From NCBI GenBank assembly GCA_937927565.1, contig CALBDV010000650.1, positions 1 through 37,380 on the forward strand: 37,380 nt of DNA, read 5' to 3'. Origin of the DNA: an uncultured Holophagales bacterium. GTDB taxonomy: Bacteria; Acidobacteriota; Thermoanaerobaculia; UBA5066. How positions within the stretch are numbered: the first letter of the stretch is position 1; each line of letters begins with the position of its first letter. The notes beneath the pieces were generated by a model. It was not told the DNA's origin, ran no database searches, and saw only the letters and a program-made list of their open reading frames with translations. This document shows, piece after piece, positions 8,701 through 15,041 of this stretch. A program made the translations under genes and the position numbers.

Positions 8701-8799
8701 CCCGACGTGGAGCTCCGCCGGCGCGGCGTACGCCGGTGGGAATGCCGGGGCGAGGACCGCGGCAGCGAGGAGGGCGCCAGCGGCGCTGAGGGGGCGCAT
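5734..8799 (-). CDS. Secreted subtilisin-like (S8) protease, two C-terminal repeats
   Basis: A 1021-residue secreted serine protease. The signal peptide is residues 1-25 (ends PPAYA). Residues about 30-115 are a probable propeptide. The S8 domain (about 115-415) has the triad Asp137 (AIVDTGID), His176 (DGHGTSVAG) and Ser360 (SGTSAAAP), with oxyanion Asn276 (AASGNSG). Residues about 440-542 resemble a P-domain-like beta sandwich (TGPDGTTVRL, AAGTWTLRLEDG, TSWALVIE). Two homologous modules of about 225 residues follow (557-784 and 787-1008). Length is about twice that of a minimal subtilase. Extracellular protein degradation is likely. The 3' end overlaps the convergent methyltransferase gene by 38 bases. 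Confidence 0.93.
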   Translation of the reverse strand: MRPLSAAGALLAAAVLAPAFPPAYAAPAELHVGNGVREELATVGRVRVLVARQETGAGSSTRPAGFEVVRSLSNGRILAGWLSPAGLAGLESDGKPGAVVLDRVVRPAGQIGTAQIGADRLLAAGVTGAGRTIAIVDTGIDLFHPDFGANASGGGRIVGGWNFADGNADVYDCDGHGTSVAGVAAGSQGIAPQASIVALKVFGARDGCQVALASDVLAAVDWALERREELGIDVLNLSLADDRVRAGFCDSEDPVSARLFARARAEGLAIVAASGNSGQVASLSWPACHSDVVSVGMVYSAGEGPNSWDGAAECSDAVTGPDVVPCISNGGPALSILAPGVRWVAPTAGGGRHTSFSGTSAAAPAAAASLLLSRQVSPFSDPVLSADFLRLTGVPVTSNRTGTTTPRVDVGAAFVSASPFTGPCEHVAASGTDRGAIVCRAAVTALVGEVSSLSVALSLERPRLAGLTALLTGPDGTTVRLLDGPVLTGTVFREVIGRTVESDQPLSLFAGRPAAGTWTLRLEDGDDPDESRLTSWALVIEPEAPLPTTPAEPPRRLLPTITRNAGIYGSFFTTDLVLFNPDDRASADVTLSFLPSGRSHDIAATVNLSLPPLSTRILDDVVGNAFRTTGFGPVHVSAPQDVVVASRTETTRSGGGTYGLLVPDVGPEAAIGALDPPAWLAPISRPGSSRVNAGFVETSGSPASVELLVRDRRGSVKGRLTVDLEAFESRQINDVHHSAAVTATAEDLFEVRVLSGSGRVVAWATAIDNGSNDGLLDTASRLRRDAYLPAAARSPGQFGSHFRTDLKLANPWPSPVNVRVSYSPSKGDGPFQLILSLGAWETRLFEDALFSLFGLPDGSAGALRLFVLGNAPGIVASSRTYTEESSRSCGFAVSVLENAAAVAGERIALAFLSSSAGTRTNLGFLETLGVVTRVRVTLLDVAGVSLAARELHLDRNEAVQWNDVLAEMGAAPRENASALVEVLDGGAVMAHAIRVDNLTNDASFLPGRVLRPTLPRPLAAR
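5776..7131 (-). repeat. Two tandem C-terminal modules in the S8 protease
   Basis: Module 1 is residues about 557-784 (6448-7131) and module 2 about 787-1008 (5776-6441). Shared landmarks in order: AGIYGSFFTTDLVLFNP vs PGQFGSHFRTDLKLANP; VVVASRTETTRSGG vs GIVASSRTYTEESS; RVNAGFVETSG vs RTNLGFLETLG; ESRQINDV vs EAVQWNDV; VVAWATAIDNGSND vs VMAHAIRVDNLTND. The copies have diverged strongly, so the duplication is old. The module is probably a beta-rich surface-binding or spacer domain. Confidence 0.75.
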
Positions 8800-8809
8800 G
8801 GACGATGGA

Positions 8810-8815
8810 AAACTA
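8810..8815 (-). promoter_or_regulatory. -10-like TAGTTT upstream of the S8 protease
   Basis: TAGTTT (or GATAGT, 8812-8817) lies 10 bases upstream of the ATG at 8799, and no Shine-Dalgarno sequence is seen. This fits a very short or absent leader. Confidence 0.35.
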
Positions 8816-8882
8816 TCACCGGGCGCCGGCCGAGAACGTGAGGGGCGTCATCGGGCGTGCCTTGGTGAGTGACCCGGGTCGA

Positions 8883-8888
8883 TAGAAT
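8883..8888 (+). promoter_or_regulatory. -10-like TAGAAT, leaderless start of lpxH-aroA
   Basis: TAGAAT ends 7 bases before the ATG at 8896, placing the expected transcription start on the start codon. A weak TTGGTG (8862-8867) lies 15 bases upstream. This argues for ATG 8896 over the in-frame GTG at 8869, which would lie upstream of the promoter element. Confidence 0.55.
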
Positions 8889-8895
8889 CCCACCC

Positions 8896-9678
8896 ATGAT
8901 TCCATATCCGGAGCCGCGGCGGGTCGCGGAAGGGGGCGTGGCCGTCTTCGCCGATGCCCACCTCGGTCAGGCCGAGGGGGACGGTGAGGACTTTCTGGCC
9001 GCCCTCGACGACGTGGCGGCCCGGGGCTTCGGAACGATCGTCCTTCTCGGGGACATCTTTCACTACTTCATCGGGAGCGCCAAGCTCGAGACGCCCCTGA
9101 TCCGAAGGGTCCTCGCGGGGTGGGACGAGCTGTCGAAGCGCGGCGTCGAGCTCAGGTACATCGAAGGGAACCGCGATTTCTTCCTCCGCGGGACGCGCTG
9201 GGCGAGGTCGTTCGCCGCGTACGGTGACAAGGACGGCCTCCAGGTCGGAGGGCGAGGGTACGCCTTCGTCCACGGTGACCGGATCAACACCCGCGACCTT
9301 CCGTATCGATTCTGGCGGCGCGTCTCGAAGAACGCCGTCTCCCGCGCGGCACTCGGCCTGATCCCGGGACCGGTCGCTCGCCGGATCGTCGAGAAGACCG
9401 AAGCGCGCCTCTACCGGACGAACTTCCGGCACAAGAAGGTCCTCCCCGATGCGGAGCTCCGGCGAGAAGGGGAGCGGGCCCGGGCGGCCGGCTACGACGA
9501 GCTCCTGGTGGGGCATTTCCACGTGGAGAAGCTCTACGTCGGAGAAGGCGGGGTGACCCGGATTCTCCCCGCCTGGCTCGAGGAGCGCCGGCACGCGGAG
9601 ATCGGCTCCGACGGGGTTTTCCATCTCGTCGAGGAGGCGAGCGCCGCGCGGGCCGTGCGCCGCGCGGGATTCGCATGA
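8896..9678 (+). CDS. lpxH: UDP-2,3-diacylglucosamine diphosphatase (LpxH-like)
   Basis: A 260-residue calcineurin-like metallophosphoesterase. The ordered metal motifs are FADAHLG (Asp20, His22), GDIFHYF (Asp53), GNRDFF (91-96), VHGD (around 125-128) and GHFHVEK near residue 216. GNRDF in place of GNHD is characteristic of LpxH, which hydrolyses UDP-2,3-diacylglucosamine to lipid X in lipid A synthesis at the inner membrane. It implies a Gram-negative outer membrane. The stop overlaps the aroA start in an ATGA. No other lpx genes are in the window, so the function rests on motif identity; a related sugar-lipid phosphoesterase is possible. Confidence 0.8.
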   Translation: MIPYPEPRRVAEGGVAVFADAHLGQAEGDGEDFLAALDDVAARGFGTIVLLGDIFHYFIGSAKLETPLIRRVLAGWDELSKRGVELRYIEGNRDFFLRGTRWARSFAAYGDKDGLQVGGRGYAFVHGDRINTRDLPYRFWRRVSKNAVSRAALGLIPGPVARRIVEKTEARLYRTNFRHKKVLPDAELRREGERARAAGYDELLVGHFHVEKLYVGEGGVTRILPAWLEERRHAEIGSDGVFHLVEEASAARAVRRAGFA

Positions 9679-10934
9679 GCCTCCCGCACGGGCGGCTCGA
9701 GGGAACCCTTCGAGTGCCCGGCTCCAAGAGCGTCACGAACCGGGCGCTCGTGGCGGCCGCACTCGCCGGGGGACGGAGCGAGATCGTCAGGCCTCTCGAC
9801 TCGGACGACACGCGGGTCCTGGCGGCGGCGCTCGTCCGGCTGGGGGCGACGGTCGACCCGGGACGCGACGTCTGGGAGGTCACCGGACCGCTTTCCGGAT
9901 CGGTCGGGGAAGAGCTGGTTCTCGACATCGGCCCGGCCGGGACCCCGGCCCGTTTCCTCCTCGCCCTCCTGCCCGCCCTGCCGGGCCGCTTCGTGCTCGA
10001 CGGCAGCGCGAGGATGCGGGAGAGGCCGATGGGCCCGCTCGTCGAGGCGCTTCGGGCTCGCGGCGCGCGGATCGAGGCGCTCGGCGTGGAGGGCTACCTG
10101 CCCTTTCGAATCGAAGGAGGGACCCTGAAGGGTGGAGAGATCTCGATCCGAGCCGACGTCTCGTCCCAGTTCGTCTCGGCGCTGCTTCTCGCCTCGCCGG
10201 TCGTGACGGGCGGTCTCTCCGTCCGGACCGAGGGCCGCCCGGTTTCGGGCGCCTACGTCGAGCTGACGCGGCGCGTCCTGGCGGCGTTCGCCCCGGAGGG
10301 CGCCTACCGCCCGGCTCGCTTCGTGGTGCCGGGGGACGATTCGGCGGCTTGCTTCCCGATCGCCGGCGCCGTCGTCTCCGGCGGACGCGTCCGGCTCGAA
10401 GGGCTCGATCCGGGATCGCCGCAACCCGACGCGGTTTTCCGTCGGTGGGCGGTCGAGGCCGGGGGCGGGCTGGAGTGGGAGGGGAAGGGCGAAGACGCCG
10501 TCCTCGTCGTGGAGGGCGCGACGACCGGGAACGTCGAGGCTGTGGACGCGGACGTCGATTCCGCGCCGGATGCGGCGCTGCCGCTTGCGGCGCTGCTGGC
10601 CTTCGCTCGGGGGACCTCTCGGCTTCGAGGCGTGGTGAGGCTGCGGGAGAAGGAGTCGGATCGCCTCTGCGCCGCGCTCGATCTGCTCGAGCGGTCGGGA
10701 GCATCGGCCCGCGCGGAGGGGCCCGCGGACGCCCCGTCTCTCGTCATCGAGGGCTCGGGGGGACGCCCCCGACGCACCGCTTTCGCCGCATCGGACGATC
10801 ACCGGGTGGCAATGGCGGCCGCCGTCCTCGCGCTCACGCTCCCTGCCGGCTGCGTGCTCGACACGCCCGGGGTCGTCTCGAAGTCGTATCCCCGGTTCTG
10901 GGACGACTGGACGGCCCTCGTCGTTCGCCGATGA
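9675..10934 (+). CDS. aroA: 3-phosphoshikimate 1-carboxyvinyltransferase (EPSP synthase)
   Basis: A 419-residue enzyme of the shikimate pathway that joins phosphoenolpyruvate and shikimate-3-phosphate. Visible signatures are PGSKSVTNRAL (15-25, substrate-binding Lys18), AGTPARF (88-94), RMRERPMGPL (113-122), DVSSQFVSALL, DSAPDAALPLA (catalytic Asp), REKESDRL and DDHRVAMA. In the phosphoenolpyruvate loop the E. coli GNAGTAMRP reads GPAGTPARF, with Pro for the usual Asn; I recall similar GPAGT forms in other phyla, so this is probably natural variation. The ATG overlaps the lpxH stop by 4 bases, so the two are co-translated. Confidence 0.96.
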   Translation: MSLPHGRLEGTLRVPGSKSVTNRALVAAALAGGRSEIVRPLDSDDTRVLAAALVRLGATVDPGRDVWEVTGPLSGSVGEELVLDIGPAGTPARFLLALLPALPGRFVLDGSARMRERPMGPLVEALRARGARIEALGVEGYLPFRIEGGTLKGGEISIRADVSSQFVSALLLASPVVTGGLSVRTEGRPVSGAYVELTRRVLAAFAPEGAYRPARFVVPGDDSAACFPIAGAVVSGGRVRLEGLDPGSPQPDAVFRRWAVEAGGGLEWEGKGEDAVLVVEGATTGNVEAVDADVDSAPDAALPLAALLAFARGTSRLRGVVRLREKESDRLCAALDLLERSGASARAEGPADAPSLVIEGSGGRPRRTAFAASDDHRVAMAAAVLALTLPAGCVLDTPGVVSKSYPRFWDDWTALVVRR

Positions 10935-11031
10935 GTTGAATCCATACCGGGACACGGCCCGCGCCCGCCACCATGCGAAGATCCCCGCGGCCTTCGGAGA
11001 GCGAGTGGGAGACGGACGGCGGACGGAGCGA

Positions 11032-14000
11032 ATGGCCGCGCAGCGGCCGGCGTGGGTGATTTCCGGGTCCGACGTGTTCGCCGGTGCGGCGGAGGTCGGG
11101 CGTCTCTTCCACGCTTCCCTGCCTCTCTTCACCTGGGGCCGCCGGGAAGGGGGGGGCTGGGTGCTCGGTCCGGCCCCGGCCTCGCGGGCGCTTCCGGAAG
11201 AGCTGTCGGATGCCGAACACGCCGGGTTCCTCGTCCGGCTCGCCGGCCTGCTCTCGTTTCTCGGCGCTCACGGCCTCGGCCTTTCCGCAGAGGGAGCAAA
11301 GGCAATCGGGATGCGGCCCGGGAGTCGCGAGGTCCCCTGGCTCTCATCTCCGCCCGTCCCGGCCTGGAGGGCGGTCCCGGCGCCAGTCGTCCTGGGTGTC
11401 TCCGCGCTCCGGCTCGCGGGGAGAGAGGTGGCCTGCGGGCGCACCGGCGAGGCGAGGAGGGGTTTCGAGGAGGCCCTCGGCGATGGCTTGCCGCCGCGAT
11501 CCGCGGAGGCCGTGGCGGCAGTCCTGCGTGCCGCGGACGGAGCGCGTCCGTCCGACGCGCTGCTCCTCGACCTGGCCCGGCTGGGCGAGGTGGGAGAGAA
11601 GGTCTCTCTCGACCTCCTCGGGCTGGCTGCCCCGCGCGAGCTCGGCCCGGCGTACGGCGAGCGTCTCGTTGCCGCCGGTAGCGTCGCCGAGTGGGTGGCC
11701 AGGGGAGCGGCAAGGCGTGCGCCCGGGGATACGGCTTTTGCCGAGGCGGGTCCGCCGGCGTCGACGGAGGACGGCGCTCCGCTCCTGGAGCTGGCCGCAG
11801 CGCTGGGATCCGACCCGCGTGCGGAGGTCCTCCGCGCTCTGGCCTGCGGGGAAGCGCCTGCGCCTCAGGCAGGACCGCCCGTCGCCCTCCTCGCGCGGGA
11901 TCTCGATCGGTGGGATCCAACGTCACTCCGCGGGTGGGAGGAGCTTCCCCGATTCGCCGGCGAGGTGACCAGGATCGAGATCCGCCCGGAAGCCCCGCCT
12001 CCGTGGCACAGCGCGGCGCTCCTCGTGCCCCGCCTCGGTCGCGAAGAGGTCTCGGGGCTCGTCCACCTGCCGTTCTCTTCGGCGCCGGCGTTCTCACGCT
12101 TCTGGGAGGAGCTTGCCTCGGAGGCGGCCGGCGACCCGGCACGACTCCTCGGCGCGGCGAGGCAGCGGGCACGTTCGTTTCTGACCGGGTCCAGAAGAGC
12201 CGCTTCCTCGCGACGGGCGTTGGCCGTCGACGTCGTGCTCCGGGCTGCGGCGCTCCTCGGGGACGGGTTCCTTCTCGCGGAGGCGGCATCCGTCGGAGGC
12301 GTGTCGTCCGAAAGGGCTGCCGAGGTCCTCGAGGAGGCGTGCGACGGCGGGGTGCTGCTTCGCTCGGCGCGCGGAGCCTATCGGTTCGCACAGCAGGAGC
12401 AGCGGCGCCGGCTCGCATCGGATCTCGTCAGGGCGGAGCGGGACTCGTGTCTCGCGCGCCTCGAAGCCTCCGGGGCGGAGTCCCTTCGGTTGCTCCTCGC
12501 CCGCCTTGCCGCCCGGGCCGAGGACTCCGACGTCGAAGAAGCTCGCCTGCGTTTCGGCGAGGCGGTTCGCTGGGGCCGGGCGGAAGAGGCCGCAGGCCTG
12601 CTCTCGCGGGCCCCGCTGGCGGCGCCGGACCTCGGAGAGCCGCTCCTCGCCGCGCAGGTCCACGCGTCGGCGGGGAGAATGAACGACGCGCGGGCGTCCG
12701 CAGCCCGCATCGACGTAGCCCGGGCGCTGGAAGAGCCGTTGGAGACTCGAGCGGGGGCCGCGCGGATACTGGCCCGCTTCGGTGATGGAGAAAGGGCTCT
12801 CGCCCTCCTTCCCGAGAGCGCGAACCAGGAAGGGCGGCTCGCGCGGGTCGAGCTCCTCCTTCGCCTTCGGCGCGAATCGGAGGCTGCCCGGATCCTCGAC
12901 GCGACCGGGCCGGGCGAAGGCCCCCTCTCCGTTCGAGCCCTCCTGCTGCGCGCCGAGCTCCACGAACGAAGGCAGGAGCTCGTGGCCGCCGAGTCGGCGC
13001 TGAAGGCCGTGGCCGCCGCCCTGACGGGATCCTCCGACGACCCGGTGCCGGCCGATGCGGGCTTCACCGCGGGCTACCTCGCGCTCGGCGTCGGCCGTCC
13101 GGGCGAAGCGCGGGCGTTCTTCCGTTCCGCGCGCGACGAGGCCCGCACCCCATCGAGAAAGGCCGACGCGCTCTTCGACCTCTCCGTGGCCGCCGCCGAG
13201 GACGGAGCGCTGGCGGAGGCCGAGGCCTCGCTCGAGGAGGCCCTCGCTCTCTTCTCTGCGCTCGGAGAACGAGACCGCTATCTCACCGCTCTCGGGCAGA
13301 GGGCCTCGCTGGCACTCCGGAGAAGCGACGCGCACTCCGCGCTGGGCGACCTGAAGACCGTTCTCGCACACGACCGCCAGCCGGGGAGGGCCTTCCAGCT
13401 CCTCTTCTCGATTCCGCTGAGGCAGCGCCTGGCCTTCGCAGACGGCGACGACGCCGACGGGGCCGAGGCGTTCGAGGAGGCCCGCTCCCGGTTCGGGGAA
13501 TGTGCGGAGCATCCCGCGCTCCGGGAGATCCTCGTTCTCGAGGGGGCGCGGCTCCTCGCGGGGGGCTCCGCCGCCGAAGCCCTCGTGAGGCTCGAGGAGG
13601 CCGAGCCCCGGCCGGATGCCCGCAGCGGAGTCGAGCCGTACCGGGTTCGCCTCGTGGCCTCGGCCCGGCACGACCTGAACCGGGCCGCGCCGGCGCCGCC
13701 GGAGCTCGGCGCTCCGGAGCGGATCCTCCTCGAGGCCGAGGAGCGGCTCGCAAGGGGACTCGCGCCGCAGCCGGCCGCCCGGCAGGTGCTCGCCGGGCGT
13801 CTCGAACGGCCGGAGGGCCCGCTCGAGGTCGCCACGCGGCTCGTCGAGTGGCACGGTCGCTTCCCGTCCTTCTTCGCGTCCGAGGAGTCGTCCGCTCTCC
13901 GGCAGCTGGGACTGCGGGCGGCGCGGCGGGCCGGACTCGACGGAGCCGTGGCGCGATTTCAGGCGCCCTTCGCGTCCGCTTCTCGCGGCGGGACGGGGGG

Positions 14001-14922
14001 CGTCACGCCCCCGGCCGCAATGCTCGTGACGGAGGACGCCGCCACGCGGGACGTGTTCGACACCGTGCGACGGGTCGCGCCCCACCGGATCTCCGTCCTC
14101 GTTCTCGGAGAGAGCGGCACGGGGAAGGAGCTCGTCGCCAGAGAGGTCCATCGTGCATCGAGGCGGTCCGGCCCGTTCGTCGCGGTGAACGTCGCGGCTC
14201 TCCCCGAGAACCTTGCCGAGGCGGAGCTCTTCGGCTCGGCGAGGGGGGCTTTCACGGGAGCCGATCGTGACCGGCCGGGGGTGGTGGAGGCGTCCTCGGG
14301 GGGGACGCTCTTCCTGGACGAGATCGGCGACCTGTCCCAGCAGGTCCAGGCCAAGCTGCTGCGCGTCCTGCAGGAGCGCGAGGTCCGGCGTCTGGGCGAG
14401 ACGCGGACCCGCGCCGTCGACCTGCGTCTCGTCGCCGCCACGCACCGGGACCTCGCCCGGCTCATCGGGGACGGTCGCTTCCGCGAAGACCTTCTCTATC
14501 GCATCTCCGGAATCACGGTCACCCTGTCGCCGCTCCGGGAACGTCCGCGAGACCTGCGGGTCCTCCTCGATCGGGTGCTCGCAGGTACGCCGATCGCGCC
14601 GGAGGCCCGGGCGGCGCTCCTCTCGTGGAGCTGGCCCGGGAACGTCCGCGAGCTCCTGCATGCCGTCGAGGCGGCGAAGGCGATCGCCGGACCCGGGGAG
14701 CGGGTGGAGCGGGGACACCTTCCCCATCCACTTCGCGCCGTGACGGCGACGCCGGCGGAGGGAAAGGGCTGGTACCGGGAAACGGTGGACGAGGCGAAGA
14801 GGAAGGTGATCCGCGAAGCGCTCGCGAAGTCCGGGGGAAACCGGACGCGGGCGGCCGCCCTCCTCGGCCTCTCCCGGCAGTCGCTCCTCTACGAGATGAA
14901 GCGACTGGCGATCACCGACTAG
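11032..14922 (+). CDS. Very large sigma54-dependent transcriptional activator
   Basis: A 1296-residue regulator. The C-terminal third is a complete sigma54 activator: Walker A GESGTGK at 1026-1032, the sigma54-contacting GAFTGA loop at 1072-1077, Walker B LFLDE around 1093-1097, the arginine-finger region and a Fis-type helix-turn-helix at about 1268-1296 (NRTRAAALLGLSRQSLLYEMKR). The N-terminal thousand residues are Ala/Leu/Glu/Arg-rich helices. They include a probable winged-helix stretch (around residues 405-460) and degenerate TPR-like repeats over about 480-960. I see no phosphoacceptor receiver domain, no intact kinase motifs and no second P-loop. Start codon is uncertain: ATG 11032, GTG 11005 and TTG 10936 are all in frame. 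Cytoplasmic; target promoters unknown. Confidence 0.88.
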   Translation: MAAQRPAWVISGSDVFAGAAEVGRLFHASLPLFTWGRREGGGWVLGPAPASRALPEELSDAEHAGFLVRLAGLLSFLGAHGLGLSAEGAKAIGMRPGSREVPWLSSPPVPAWRAVPAPVVLGVSALRLAGREVACGRTGEARRGFEEALGDGLPPRSAEAVAAVLRAADGARPSDALLLDLARLGEVGEKVSLDLLGLAAPRELGPAYGERLVAAGSVAEWVARGAARRAPGDTAFAEAGPPASTEDGAPLLELAAALGSDPRAEVLRALACGEAPAPQAGPPVALLARDLDRWDPTSLRGWEELPRFAGEVTRIEIRPEAPPPWHSAALLVPRLGREEVSGLVHLPFSSAPAFSRFWEELASEAAGDPARLLGAARQRARSFLTGSRRAASSRRALAVDVVLRAAALLGDGFLLAEAASVGGVSSERAAEVLEEACDGGVLLRSARGAYRFAQQEQRRRLASDLVRAERDSCLARLEASGAESLRLLLARLAARAEDSDVEEARLRFGEAVRWGRAEEAAGLLSRAPLAAPDLGEPLLAAQVHASAGRMNDARASAARIDVARALEEPLETRAGAARILARFGDGERALALLPESANQEGRLARVELLLRLRRESEAARILDATGPGEGPLSVRALLLRAELHERRQELVAAESALKAVAAALTGSSDDPVPADAGFTAGYLALGVGRPGEARAFFRSARDEARTPSRKADALFDLSVAAAEDGALAEAEASLEEALALFSALGERDRYLTALGQRASLALRRSDAHSALGDLKTVLAHDRQPGRAFQLLFSIPLRQRLAFADGDDADGAEAFEEARSRFGECAEHPALREILVLEGARLLAGGSAAEALVRLEEAEPRPDARSGVEPYRVRLVASARHDLNRAAPAPPELGAPERILLEAEERLARGLAPQPAARQVLAGRLERPEGPLEVATRLVEWHGRFPSFFASEESSALRQLGLRAARRAGLDGAVARFQAPFASASRGGTGGVTPPAAMLVTEDAATRDVFDTVRRVAPHRISVLVLGESGTGKELVAREVHRASRRSGPFVAVNVAALPENLAEAELFGSARGAFTGADRDRPGVVEASSGGTLFLDEIGDLSQQVQAKLLRVLQEREVRRLGETRTRAVDLRLVAATHRDLARLIGDGRFREDLLYRISGITVTLSPLRERPRDLRVLLDRVLAGTPIAPEARAALLSWSWPGNVRELLHAVEAAKAIAGPGERVERGHLPHPLRAVTATPAEGKGWYRETVDEAKRKVIREALAKSGGNRTRAAALLGLSRQSLLYEMKRLAITD

Positions 14923-14925
14923 ACT
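14920..14925 (+). promoter_or_regulatory. -10-like TAGACT at the regulator stop codon
   Basis: TAGACT includes the regulator's TAG stop and lies 11 bases before the ATG of the short ORF at 14937. It fits the pattern seen at other starts in this window, but no -35 is evident. Confidence 0.25.
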
Positions 14926-14936
14926 CGGACGCCCCG

Positions 14937-15041
14937 ATGCGTGCCCTCCCGCCCCCGCTCCCGCGTGGTGCATCCCTCTTGCTGCCTCCTCTCGGGGAAC
15001 CGCTGGTGGAGCGGCTCGCCGCACGGCGGGCGGCCCGGTGA
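14937..15041 (+). CDS. Possible 34-codon leader ORF upstream of TMTC-like gene
   Basis: ATG at 14937 opens a 34-residue ORF rich in Leu, Pro, Ala and Arg (begins MRALPPPLPRG, ends RAAR). Its TGA overlaps the GTG start of the next gene in a GTGA. That is the same coupling geometry as the real operon junctions in this window. The following gene has no Shine-Dalgarno sequence of its own, so ribosomes finishing this ORF could restart on it. It has no recognisable domain and may be a non-coding coincidence. Confidence 0.35.
   Translation: MRALPPPLPRGASLLLPPLGEPLVERLAARRAAR

Noticed and set aside
8869..8895. Alternative GTG start for lpxH
   Set aside because: It lies upstream of the TAGAAT hexamer that predicts transcription starting at the ATG 8896. 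The added residues also precede the usual LpxH N-terminus.
9930..9960. AroA GPAGT substitution as a novel glyphosate-tolerance feature
   Set aside because: Pro in place of Asn before AGT is, as far as I recall, found in natural EPSP synthases of other phyla. The sequence alone does not show altered inhibitor response.
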